Part shown: positions 10,615 through 18,500 of the stretch, in pieces
How the letters are laid out: each line of letters begins with the position of its first letter
Position numbering within the stretch: position 1 is the first letter of the stretch
DNA from: Thermohalobaculum sp963721105
Lineage (GTDB): Bacteria > Pseudomonadota > Alphaproteobacteria > Rhodobacterales > Rhodobacteraceae
Reading direction: 5' to 3'
Assembly: GCA_963721105.1 (NCBI GenBank)
Contig: CAVRHY010000011.1
Location: 1,178,001 to 1,242,000 of the forward strand
DNA length: 64,000 nt
The notes under the pieces: model-generated
The model's database searches: none
What the model was told of the DNA's origin: nothing
The model's input: the letters and a program-made list of their open reading frames with translations, nothing else
Program-made: the position numbers and the translations under genes

Positions 10615-11577
10615 ATGCAGCCCGGCACCGCGCCGGTCCGGCGCGCCGCCGGGCCGGTCACGCTCTCGCTCCTGCTGCTGCTCGGCGGCCTCTGGGGGCT
10701 GCACGTCGGGCTCGCCAAGGCGATCGGCGCCGACGGTCCGCGTCAGGCGCTGGCGCTGCTGGTGCTGTATGTCGCGTGCTCGGCGACCGGGCTGGTGGCG
10801 ATGGCGCTGTTGCGCGGCAAGGCGTTCCGCCCGACCGCATCGATGCTGCGCTACTTCGCGATCTCCTCGGCGATGGGCTATCTGGGGCCGATCTTCGGCG
10901 AGCTGTTGGTCGCGCCCCGCATCGACGCCAGCGTCTTCGCGCTGGTGGCGGGTGCGACGCCGCTGGCGACGGTCGGCATCGCGATGGCGGCCGGGCGGGA
11001 CCGACTGACACCGCTGCTCGCGGCGGCGCTGGCGGCCGGCAGCGCCTCGGCGTTGGTCCTGCTGGGACCCGCCGCATGGCAGGGTGAGGGAGGGCCGGGC
11101 AGCGGCGGGCCTGCGCTCTGGGTGGCGCTGGCCTTCGTGGTGCCGCTGCTCTACGGCAGCGGCGACGTCTACATCGAGGCCCGCTGGCCGCGCGAACTGG
11201 ACCTGACGCAGGTCGCGGCGGGCGAGGGCGTGGTTGCGTCCTGCTGGACCGTGCTGTTGGCGGCCACCTTCGGCGTCGGACCGGCCGACATCGCGACCGA
11301 GGCCGCGCGTGCCGGCTGGCCGGCGACCGGGCTGGTGGCGACGGCGCTGGCCGCAACATGGCTCTATTTCGCGGTGCTCGACCGGGCCGGGGCGGTGTTC
11401 GTCTCGTTCGCGAGCTACGTGACGATCGCCACGGGCGTGCTGGCCGGCGTCATCGTCTTCGGCGAGCGACCCGGCCCCTCGCTGCTTGTCGCTGGCGCGC
11501 TGACCGGGCTCGCGCTCTGGCTGTTGAACCGCGACAGGCGGCGGGCGGCGGCGGCAGACCTTGAGATTTCCCCGTGA
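10615..11577 (+). CDS. EamA/DMT-family permease
   Basis: 320-residue integral membrane protein with about ten hydrophobic segments in two repeats, typical of drug/metabolite transporters. The first segment is VTLSLLLLLGGLWGLHVGLAKAI. A late segment has the characteristic FASYVTIATGVLAGVIVFGE. It sits 5 nt after the aminotransferase gene and is the last gene of the operon. It could export a by-product or import the substrate; direction is not shown by the sequence. Confidence 0.85.
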   Translation: MQPGTAPVRRAAGPVTLSLLLLLGGLWGLHVGLAKAIGADGPRQALALLVLYVACSATGLVAMALLRGKAFRPTASMLRYFAISSAMGYLGPIFGELLVAPRIDASVFALVAGATPLATVGIAMAAGRDRLTPLLAAALAAGSASALVLLGPAAWQGEGGPGSGGPALWVALAFVVPLLYGSGDVYIEARWPRELDLTQVAAGEGVVASCWTVLLAATFGVGPADIATEAARAGWPATGLVATALAATWLYFAVLDRAGAVFVSFASYVTIATGVLAGVIVFGERPGPSLLVAGALTGLALWLLNRDRRRAAAADLEISP

Positions 11578-11688
11578 AACCGACCCTGAACTGTGGATCA
11601 ACGGTCGTGTCTTCTCAGCCGGTTGTCCAGTGCTGGCCCGCAGGGTGCGCGCTCTGCTGCACCCACCGTCGCAACGATGCCGCGGTGC

Positions 11689-12078
11689 CTACCCGGCGTC
11701 GCGCGGGTGGCGGGGCAGGTCGTCGGCGATGTGAAACCACGGGATCCGGCTCTCCTCCCAGATATGTTCGCGCGGCTGGATGGCGGCCGGGTCATCCAGG
11801 CATGGCACGTTGATCGACATGCCGCCGGCGTCCCTGAACGCGAGCTGCGATCCGCATTTCGAGCAGAAGTGCCGTTCGGCGCCGGGGCTCGACTGGTAGA
11901 TCGCCGGCGGCGAGGCGTAGACCACCCGGTCGGCCGGGAACCCGGCATATACCTGCACCGGCCCGCCCGACGAACGCTGGCACATCCGGCAGTGGCAGTA
12001 GCCGGTGAACGCCGGCTCGCCGCGCGCCTCGAACCGCATCGCGCCACACAGGCAGCCGCCGGTATGAACCTGGGCCAT
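11689..12078 (-). CDS. GFA-family zinc protein (glutathione-dependent formaldehyde-activating enzyme-like)
   Basis: 129-residue GFA/CENP-V-fold protein. Zinc-binding cysteines are laid out as GGCLCGAMRF, GYCHCRMCQRSSG and HFCSKCGSQLAF, the full set for this family. The prototype Gfa was linked to S-hydroxymethylglutathione formation from formaldehyde, although many members have no proven role. The start at 12078 has a strong GGGGGAGACGAGA site. It is divergent from the binding-protein gene, and the intergenic region holds the second TetR operator. If the island's oxygenase releases formaldehyde by N-demethylation, this protein is well placed to help remove it. Confidence 0.88.
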   Translation of the reverse strand: MAQVHTGGCLCGAMRFEARGEPAFTGYCHCRMCQRSSGGPVQVYAGFPADRVVYASPPAIYQSSPGAERHFCSKCGSQLAFRDAGGMSINVPCLDDPAAIQPREHIWEESRIPWFHIADDLPRHPRDAG

Positions 12079-12158
12079 TCTCGTCTCCCCCGTTCGGTTG
12101 GCGACAGTCTGCGCCTGCGGCAGCGCCCCGTCAGCGACCATTCCGGGGCGGCATCCAG

Positions 12159-12185
12159 AAATTTGTATGAGCGCTCAAACTTTTT
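12159..12185. promoter_or_regulatory. TetR operator, site 2
   Basis: Contains TGAGCGCTCA (12168-12177) in flanks that match site 1 (24 of 27 positions; differences at 12165, 12167 and 12183). It lies between the divergent GFA and binding-protein genes, 80 nt from one start and 107 nt from the other. Together the two sites define a small regulon. Confidence 0.75.
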
Positions 12186-12292
12186 CCTTGAGGCTGCGCG
12201 CCCGCATGCCTAGCCTCCGGCCCCAGGGACGCTGAGCGGGCGGCACCCGCAGGATCGCTGTGGTCAAGCCCGCCGCCAACAGGGAGACCATA

Positions 12293-13360
12293 ATGAAGAC
12301 CCCCCTCACGCTTTCGACCTGCGCCGCGGTGCTGCTGGCATCGCAGGCGGCACTGCCGGCGCGGGCTGCCGACCCTGGCCTCGTCGTCTTCGACTGGGCC
12401 GGCTACGAGGACCCGGAATTCTACAAGAGCTACATCGACAAATACGGTGAGGCCCCGACATTCGCCTTTTTCGGCGACGAGGAGGAGGCATTCCAGAAGC
12501 TGCGTGCCGGCTTCAAGGCCGACCTCGCGCACCCCTGCTCGCAATCCGTCGTCAAGTGGGAGGAGGCCGGGCTGATCGAGCCGATCGACGTCTCGAAAAT
12601 CCCCGAGTGGAAGAACGTGATGCAGGGCTTCAAGGACATGCCCGGCTTCTCGAAGGATGGGCAGGTCTACGTCGTGCCGCTCGATTGGGGCGCGACGGCA
12701 CTGACCTACCGCACCGACGAGGTGCCGCCCGAGGACGCCAACACGCTGCAATCCTTCACCGACCCGAAATACGAGGGCCGCACCTCGCTGCCCGACAATG
12801 TCGACGACGCCTACGCGCTCGCCTTCCTGGCGACCGGCGTCAAGGACTGGACGAAGGCGACGGACGAGGACCTCCAGAAGGCCTCCGAGTGGCTGCGCAA
12901 GGCGCACAAGAACGTGCGATCGTATTGGCAGGACAGCTCGCAGCTGGCGCAGCTGATGGGGTCGGGCGAGGTGCTGCTGGCCTGGGCGTGGAACGAGACG
13001 GCGACAACGATGAAGGCCGAGGACCAGCCGGTCGAGATGAACCGCGACACCAAGGAGGGCTCGTCCACCTGGGTCTGCGGCTACGTCAACCTGGTCGGTG
13101 GCGAGGGCGACGAGCAGAAGATGTACGACTTCCTCAACGCCTGGCTCGAGCCACGCACGGCCGACTACATCGTCAACGCCTGGGGCTACGGCCACTCGAA
13201 CGCCGCAGGGATGGCCAAGATCGACCCGGCGGTGCTGAAGAGCACGGGCTTCGACAATCTTGACAAGTACAAGGAAACGACGCTCTGGCAGGCGCCGATG
13301 GGGGCCGATCTGCGCGAGCAGGCGATCGCCGAGTTCGAGAAGATCAAGGCGGGCTTCTGA
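12293..13360 (+). CDS. Periplasmic solute-binding protein, PotD/PotF-like
   Basis: 355-residue secreted protein with a signal peptide (MKTPLTLSTCAAVLLASQAA then LPARAAD; cleavage expected after ARA). The mature part starts GLVVFDWAGYEDPEFYKSYI, the pattern of polyamine-type ABC binding proteins, and contains VPLDWGATALTYRTDEV. Aromatic residues such as those in VRSYWQDSSQ and LLAWAWNETATTM could cage a cationic methylated amine. The start at 12293 has an AGGGAGA site. No ABC permease or ATPase gene is adjacent, so its membrane partner must be elsewhere or it works with another transporter. A strong hairpin follows the stop. Confidence 0.88.
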   Translation: MKTPLTLSTCAAVLLASQAALPARAADPGLVVFDWAGYEDPEFYKSYIDKYGEAPTFAFFGDEEEAFQKLRAGFKADLAHPCSQSVVKWEEAGLIEPIDVSKIPEWKNVMQGFKDMPGFSKDGQVYVVPLDWGATALTYRTDEVPPEDANTLQSFTDPKYEGRTSLPDNVDDAYALAFLATGVKDWTKATDEDLQKASEWLRKAHKNVRSYWQDSSQLAQLMGSGEVLLAWAWNETATTMKAEDQPVEMNRDTKEGSSTWVCGYVNLVGGEGDEQKMYDFLNAWLEPRTADYIVNAWGYGHSNAAGMAKIDPAVLKSTGFDNLDKYKETTLWQAPMGADLREQAIAEFEKIKAGF

Positions 13361-13373
13361 GCGGCTGACCTCC

Positions 13374-13397
13374 GTCGGCGCGGGATGCCGCGCCGAC
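13374..13397 (+). terminator. Perfect 10-bp GC stem-loop after the binding-protein gene
   Basis: GTCGGCGCGG, loop GATG, then CCGCGCCGAC, starting 14 nt after the stop codon. There is no T-run. Such hairpins between a binding-protein gene and the next gene often stabilise the upstream message or attenuate read-through, which would make the binding protein more abundant than the oxygenase downstream. Confidence 0.6.
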
Positions 13398-13537
13398 GCT
13401 GCGATCCCCGTTCTTGCGGGCGATGGTGACGGGCCGGCGCATACCGGCACGTCGCCACCGCGACAAGCCGGGGCCGCGCGGGAGATTGACGAGCGTCCCG
13501 CAGTCGCGGGATGAGGAGCGGATCGAGGGAGGTCGAC

Positions 13538-14737
13538 ATGGCCGAAGGGGCGTTTGCCGAAGGGTTTCACGGGCTGGCGCGGGCTGTGCCGTCGCTGCCG
13601 GTCGGCTGGTACTCGGACCCGCAGCACCATGCCCGCGAGATGGAGCAGATCTGGCGACGCGAGTGGCTGGCGTTCTGCCGCGCCGACGCGCTTGCCGCCT
13701 CCGGCTACGTCGCGGGCCGCGTCGCCGGCATCAACGCGCTGGTCGTGCGTGACCGCGAGGGACGGCTGGCGGCGTTTCACAACGTCTGCCGGCACCGCGG
13801 TGCCGAGATCTGCGAGGAAGGGGGCGGAACGCTGGAGCGGCCGCTGCTGACCTGCAAGTACCACGCTTGGACCTACGACCTGACCGGCCGGCTGCTGGCG
13901 ACCGGGCACGCGCGAAGGGTCGATGGCTTCGACCGCGCGGCGCACGGGCTGGTGCCGCTGGGCGTCGCCGAGTGGGGCGGGATGGTGTTCATCAACGCCG
14001 CCGGGGGCGGCCAGCCGGAGTTCGACGCGGCGCTCGGCCGCGAGGTCGCGCTGCTGGACAACTGGCCGCTGGGCGATCTGCGGCCGGTGGTCAGCGAGAC
14101 GATCGAGATTGCCTGCAACTGGAAGATCTTCTGGGAGAACTTCAACGAGTGCCTGCACTGTCCGGGCGTCCATCCGGACCTGTCGGACCTCGTGCCGATC
14201 TATAGTCGCGGCATCATGGTGCCCGAGGACGACCCGGACTGGCGGGCGCGGCAGGAGAGCGCCGACCCGCGCCACACCGGCCGGCTGCGCGACGGCGCCG
14301 AAAGCTGGACCTCGGACGGCCGCGCGGTCGGGCCGGTGCTGCCGGGGCTGACGCCCGCGGACGTGGCGCGCGGCATGACCTACGCGGTGGCATTGCCGTC
14401 GCTGTTCATTGTCGGCCATGTCGACCATGCCCGCTCGATGCGGCTCGTGCCGCTCGGACCCGAGCGGACGCGGGTCGAGGCGACATGGCTGGTGCCTGCC
14501 GACCGGGTCGGCGATCCTTCGCTCGACCTCGGCCGCCTGACCGGGCTGGCAAAGCGCGTCATCGCAGAGGACGCAGCCGCCTGCGAGATGAACCAACGCG
14601 GGCTGGAGGCCGCGCCGTTTGAGGCCGGTGTGCTGATGCAGGAGGAATACGAGCTGCACGCCTTCCAGGCCTGGGTGCGAACGCGCCTCGGCGAGACGGT
14701 CGAGGGCGCCGGCAGCCGGGCCGACCGCCGAGGGTAG
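13538..14737 (+). CDS. Rieske non-haem iron oxygenase, quaternary-amine type
   Basis: 399-residue oxygenase. The Rieske [2Fe-2S] ligands are CRHRGAEIC (C84, H86) and CKYHAWTYDL (C106, H109). The catalytic mononuclear iron site is in NWKIFWENFNECLHCPGVHPDL (H207, H212). The residue bridging the two centres is Glu (E204) rather than the Asp of aromatic-ring dioxygenases; carnitine and glycine-betaine oxygenases (CntA, GbcA) are known for Glu here. That suggests oxidative N-demethylation or C-N cleavage of a quaternary amine. An AGGGAGG site precedes the start. No ferredoxin reductase subunit is adjacent. The TetR operator lies 1.35 kb upstream, before the binding-protein gene, so co-regulation depends on read-through. 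Confidence 0.9.
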   Translation: MAEGAFAEGFHGLARAVPSLPVGWYSDPQHHAREMEQIWRREWLAFCRADALAASGYVAGRVAGINALVVRDREGRLAAFHNVCRHRGAEICEEGGGTLERPLLTCKYHAWTYDLTGRLLATGHARRVDGFDRAAHGLVPLGVAEWGGMVFINAAGGGQPEFDAALGREVALLDNWPLGDLRPVVSETIEIACNWKIFWENFNECLHCPGVHPDLSDLVPIYSRGIMVPEDDPDWRARQESADPRHTGRLRDGAESWTSDGRAVGPVLPGLTPADVARGMTYAVALPSLFIVGHVDHARSMRLVPLGPERTRVEATWLVPADRVGDPSLDLGRLTGLAKRVIAEDAAACEMNQRGLEAAPFEAGVLMQEEYELHAFQAWVRTRLGETVEGAGSRADRRG

Positions 14738-14774
14738 TCCCGCGCGCGGCCGCTCGTAAATGCGAGAACGGCAT

Positions 14775-15310
14775 GTTCTTCTGCCCCACCCGGGCTTCGT
14801 CGGCGAACCACAGTTCTATCCCGGTGCCGGGCGCGAGCGTGTCGCGGACCTCCGCCAGGCGGGCGGGAAAGTCTTTTTAAAAGCGGCGATCTGCTCCTCG
14901 TTCTGCGCATGATGGCGCGGCCGGGCCGACAGCTTCGAGTAGCCGAGCGCCGTGAGTTCCCGGCTGAGCGTCGCCTCGCTCACCGAGATGCCGAACTCGT
15001 CCCACACCCAGGCGGCGAGATCGATCAGCCGCCACCGCACCACGTTGTCCACCGCCGGGATCGGGCCGCGCTCGACGATGCGCACGAGCTCGGCCCGCTG
15101 CGCAGCGCTGAGCTTCGAGGGATTGCCCGGCGGCTTGCGGCTCACGAGCCCGTCCGGCCCCTCGGCGTTGAAGCGGACCACCCAGTCCCGGACGATCTGT
15201 CGGCCGACCCCGCCGGTCTCGGCCGCCTCGGCCCGGCTCCCTCCGTCATAAATGACGGCCAGCGCCAGAAGCCGACGCGTCTGACCCGCGTCTCGGCTCG
15301 CCCGCGCCAT
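14775..15310 (-). mobile_element. IS630-type transposase remnant
   Basis: The N-terminal half of an IS630-family transposase: the helix-turn-helix (SRAEAAETGGVGRQIVRDWV, RFNAEGPDGL) and linker (VWDEFGISVSEATLSRELT, LGYSKLSARPRHHAQN) are intact from 15310. After a frame change near 14865 the first DDE segment IELWFADEARVGQKN is readable, and then homology stops abruptly at about 14775. The catalytic C-terminal half and one end of the element are missing, so it cannot move itself. It ends less than 40 nt from the Rieske gene stop. Confidence 0.85.
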
Positions 15311-15727
15311 AAATTATTGGTTAAGCTGGTAAAATGGTACGCGCCGCCAGCGGCGAGGCGTAGGGTACGGTTCCGCCCCACCATGTCTGCGTATGCCAGC
15401 CCCGGGCCGAGGGTAGCCGGGGTTCCACCCCGCCAGCAGCCGCCGATCGGCGTGACGGCGGCTCCGCGCATCCGGGGCGCCTCATCGAGGCGGAACGAGG
15501 TTCCCCCGTGCGCGGGAATGGCGACCGATCCGGCGGGGGGCTGTCCTGACGAACACTCCGGGATCGTGAATTTGTCGGCCTGTCGATGGCCTAAACATTA
15601 TTGCATGCGTGCAGCGGCGGCAGACGGGCGGGATCGGCGAAGGGCAGACACGAAGACGCCGGGCACACAGTGCCCGGCGTGATGGCAATATGGATGCAGG
15701 GCCGGCGCGGGCGCGCCAGCCAAGCGC
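15311..15727. other. Intergenic region beside the IS remnant
   Basis: No coding sequence is supported. It begins with an AT-richer stretch (ATAAATTATTGGTTAAG), probably the remaining IS end, and contains a short TTCCC...GGGAA hairpin near 15500-15517. Confidence 0.4.
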
Positions 15728-16303
15728 TCACTCGGCGGCGGTTTCCTCGGCCACCTTGACGGGCGTCGGACCGCCGCGGCGGCGGTCGTTGCTCTCGTTC
15801 AGCGGGTCTTCCTGGCGCTGGACCGAGCCTTCGAAATGCGCGCCGCTCTCGATGGCGATGGTCTTGTGGACGATGTCGCCCTCGACCTTGGCCGACGAGG
15901 TCAGGCGCACCTTCAGGCCGCGCACGCGGCCGATGACGCGGCCGTTGACGACGACATCGTCGGCGATGACCTCGCCGCGGATTGTCGCGCTCTCTCCAAC
16001 CGTCAGCAGGTGCGCGCGGACGTCGCCCTCGATCGTACCTTCGATCTGGATATCGCCCGACGAGGCGACGTTGCCCTTGATCGTCAAGTCGCTCGACAGC
16101 AGCGAGGGTGACGGCTTTGGCTTGGCCTGGAAATTCGGTTTGTTAGCCGAGGACTGCGCCGTGCCGTCGTCCGGCTTCGGCGCCGAGGACGTCAGGGTGG
16201 CAGACCCCGCGTCGCCGCGCCCCGTGTCCCGCCCCATGTCGCGCCCAGCGTCGCGGCCCGTGCCGGCGGGCGGAGTGGTTTCGATCTTGCTCTTAGAGAA
16301 CAT
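15728..16303 (-). CDS. Bactofilin
   Basis: 191-residue cytoskeletal protein. A low-complexity N-terminus rich in Gly/Asp/Arg is followed by the bactofilin (DUF583) beta-helix at about residues 66-160, with repeating turns such as LTIKGNVASSGDIQIEGTIE, GDVRAHLLTVGESATIRGEV and GRVRGLKVRLTSSAKVEGDI. Bactofilins polymerise without nucleotide and position peptidoglycan enzymes. The start overlaps the 3' end of the M23 peptidase gene by 11 nt, so the two are translated from one message. This pairing is common in alphaproteobacteria. Confidence 0.95.
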   Translation of the reverse strand: MFSKSKIETTPPAGTGRDAGRDMGRDTGRGDAGSATLTSSAPKPDDGTAQSSANKPNFQAKPKPSPSLLSSDLTIKGNVASSGDIQIEGTIEGDVRAHLLTVGESATIRGEVIADDVVVNGRVIGRVRGLKVRLTSSAKVEGDIVHKTIAIESGAHFEGSVQRQEDPLNESNDRRRGGPTPVKVAEETAAE

Positions 16304-17669
16304 GCCGTGCTGCCCTTATGAACTTGCTCGGGTTGACCGGTTGACCGTCGATACGGACTTCGTAGTGCAAGTGGCTGCCCGTGCTGCGCCCGGTGCTGCC
16401 CATGTCGGCGATGCGCGACCCGCGGTCGACCCGCTGGCCCACGTGGACCCGACTCTTGCTGAGGTGAGCATAAACGGTTTCGAAGCCGAAGGCATGTCGA
16501 ATCTTCACGACGTTGCCATAGCCCCTCTGCCGGCCCGCGAAGGTGACGACGCCCTGGGCGGTCGAGAAGATCGGCGTGCCCGAGGGCGCGGCCATGTCGA
16601 GCCCTTCGTGCATCGCCTTGGAGTGCCGGTAGGGATCGCTGCGAACGCCAAAGGGCGATGTTATCCGCGCGCCTTCGGTCGGCAGTCCGAACGGCAGGCG
16701 GTCGATGGCGACGCGCATCAGGCTGACCCGCTCGAGGTCGTTCATCAGCGCCGCGACGCGCACCTCGCCCTCGGCGTCGGCGGCGGCCGGGACCGCGGCC
16801 GGGTCGATTGCGGAGCGCCTCCCGTCCGCGCCCTCGTCCAGCACCGGCTCATAGAGGCCGCCGCGCCCGGTGTAGTCGCGCGCCGCCTGGTTCAGGATGT
16901 CGTCGATGTCGACCTTTGCGTCGACGAAGATACTGTCGAGCGAATCGAGGCTGGTGTGCGTCGCGTCCTCGATCTGCGCCAGCAGGCTCTCCTGCCGGTT
17001 CTGCCAGTCGCCCACCTCGCCCTCGAGCTCGGCGACGCGAGTGTTCAGCGTCTCGGCCCGTCGGGTGGCGCTGTCACGCGCCGCGATGACGTTCGCGATG
17101 CTGTCCGAGAATGTGGCCAGCGTGTCGCTCATGGTCGCGTCACGCCGGGCCGCCTCGGCAAGCCCCAGGCGCAACTCGACCAGCTGCTCGTTCAGGCTGT
17201 CGATCTCGGCCAGCTCGTCGCGGCGCTTGCTGGTCAGCGTTTCGAACTCGCCGCGCAGCCCATCCAGCTCGGCCTGCGCCGTCTGGTAGCGGGTCGCCGT
17301 GTCGACGAGCAGCCGCTGCTTTTCGCTGAGCTCGCGCGTCACGGCGTCGCCGCGCTCGTTCGAACGGTTCAGCTCCTCCTCGAGCAGGCGCTGCTGGTCG
17401 CGCATTGCGGCGAGCTGAATTTCGTGGGCGTCCTGCGACGCTTGGAGGCGGCTTTCCGCCGAGCGCCCGTCCATCGCCTTGTCGATGTAGACGAACGAGG
17501 TGAAGCCGCTCCAGCCGATCGTTGCCGCCAGCACACAGGCCATGCCGCACTGGGAGATCGGACTTATGGTCCAGTAGCGCGTCCGTGCGTCCGAGCGTAT
17601 GTAGATGCGCCGATCCGGAAAGGCACGGCTAAACACCTCGTTGACCGAGTTGAACGTCCTGCCCGCCAT
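16293..17669 (-). CDS. M23-family peptidoglycan endopeptidase with coiled coil
   Basis: 458-residue membrane-anchored hydrolase. A short cytoplasmic N-terminus is followed by one transmembrane segment (CGMACVLAATIGWSGFTSFVY). A long coiled coil comes next (about residues 70-235; for example QRLLEEELNRSNERGDAVTR). The C-terminal LytM/M23 domain (about 340-455) has zinc ligands in HEGLDMAAPSGTPI and HLHYEVRIDG, so it should be catalytically active. The start at 17669 is preferred over one at 17756 because an AGAGGGG site precedes it. It overlaps the bactofilin gene, which probably localises it to shape the cell wall. Confidence 0.93.
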   Translation of the reverse strand: MAGRTFNSVNEVFSRAFPDRRIYIRSDARTRYWTISPISQCGMACVLAATIGWSGFTSFVYIDKAMDGRSAESRLQASQDAHEIQLAAMRDQQRLLEEELNRSNERGDAVTRELSEKQRLLVDTATRYQTAQAELDGLRGEFETLTSKRRDELAEIDSLNEQLVELRLGLAEAARRDATMSDTLATFSDSIANVIAARDSATRRAETLNTRVAELEGEVGDWQNRQESLLAQIEDATHTSLDSLDSIFVDAKVDIDDILNQAARDYTGRGGLYEPVLDEGADGRRSAIDPAAVPAAADAEGEVRVAALMNDLERVSLMRVAIDRLPFGLPTEGARITSPFGVRSDPYRHSKAMHEGLDMAAPSGTPIFSTAQGVVTFAGRQRGYGNVVKIRHAFGFETVYAHLSKSRVHVGQRVDRGSRIADMGSTGRSTGSHLHYEVRIDGQPVNPSKFIRAARHVL

Positions 17670-17756
17670 TTTACTGGGACCCCTCTGTTCCCCATCACGA
17701 GCGTCGGCCCGTTCCTCTCTGGTGGAGGATTTTTCTGAACTGCGCTCTTTCTGCAA

Positions 17757-17785
17757 CTGTTAGGCACCCGCCTTTCCCCTTGCAA
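17757..17785 (-). promoter_or_regulatory. Candidate sigma-70-type promoter for the M23-bactofilin operon
   Basis: On the minus strand TTGCAA (17780-17785) and TAACAG (17757-17762) are separated by 17 nt. The distance to the M23 start is about 85 nt. The -10 box is a weak match, so this is a pattern-based call. Confidence 0.3.
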
Positions 17786-17843
17786 CCTTATTTTTCGGGG
17801 GTGCGGCAAAAATGTGACCGTGGGCGAGTTTTTTGCCGGGAAG

Positions 17844-18341
17844 TCAACCTGCGGCAGAGGCGCCCTGCAGCGCGCGAACCGCGTCCAGCACCTCGTCGAC
17901 GTGGCCGGGCACCTTCACCTTGCGCCATTCGCGGCGCAGCACGCCCTCGCGGTCGATCAGGAAGGTCGAGCGGTCGATTCCCATGTAGGTGCGCCCGTAC
18001 ATCGATTTCTCCACCCAGGCGCCGTAGGCCTCGACCGTCTCGCCGGTCTCGTCGGACAGCAGCGTTACCGACAGGCCGTGCTTGGCGACAAACTTGTCAT
18101 GGCTGGCGGGCGAGTCCTTCGACAGGCCGAGCACCACGGCGCCGGCCGCCTCGAACTCCGCCAGGCGTTCAGAGAAGCCGATCGCCTCCTTCGTGCACCC
18201 CGAGGTGTCGTCCTTCGGGTAAAGGTAGAGCACCACGGTCTTGCCGCGCAGGCCCGCCAGCGAGACGGTCCGGCCGCCATCGGCCGGCAGGCTGAATGCA
18301 GGGGCGGGGGCGCCGGTCTGGGCGGGCGCGGGCTGGCTCAT
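17844..18341 (-). CDS. bcp: Peroxiredoxin, Bcp/PrxQ type
   Basis: 165-residue thioredoxin-fold peroxidase that reduces hydrogen peroxide and organic peroxides. The peroxidatic Cys is C49 in YPKDDTSGCTKEAIGF. The resolving Cys that many PrxQ proteins carry five residues later is Ile here, so it probably works as a 1-Cys enzyme or uses a partner thiol. The region DETGETVEAYGAWVEKSMYG and the C-terminal FLIDREGVL match the family. It lies upstream of, and on the same strand as, the M23-bactofilin pair but 174 nt away. Confidence 0.92.
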   Translation of the reverse strand: MSQPAPAQTGAPAPAFSLPADGGRTVSLAGLRGKTVVLYLYPKDDTSGCTKEAIGFSERLAEFEAAGAVVLGLSKDSPASHDKFVAKHGLSVTLLSDETGETVEAYGAWVEKSMYGRTYMGIDRSTFLIDREGVLRREWRKVKVPGHVDEVLDAVRALQGASAAG

Positions 18342-18500
18342 CTGGTCGGCTCCTGACTGTCGGGCGGATTTTGGGGCGTGTTCGGGCGGGACACGGGCGC
18401 GTCACGCGCGCTTGCATCACCGGACGCTTGAGCCAAGATAGCGGAAAGGAGAACGCCGGCAACCGGCCATGGGGCCGCACCGGCGCGGGGCAGCTCGGGC

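Noticed and set aside
12131..14659. 842-codon open frame on the minus strand antisense to the binding-protein and Rieske genes
   Set aside because: It is an antisense shadow produced by GC-rich third positions. The plus-strand frames have clear signal peptide, Rieske and iron motifs; the minus frame has none.
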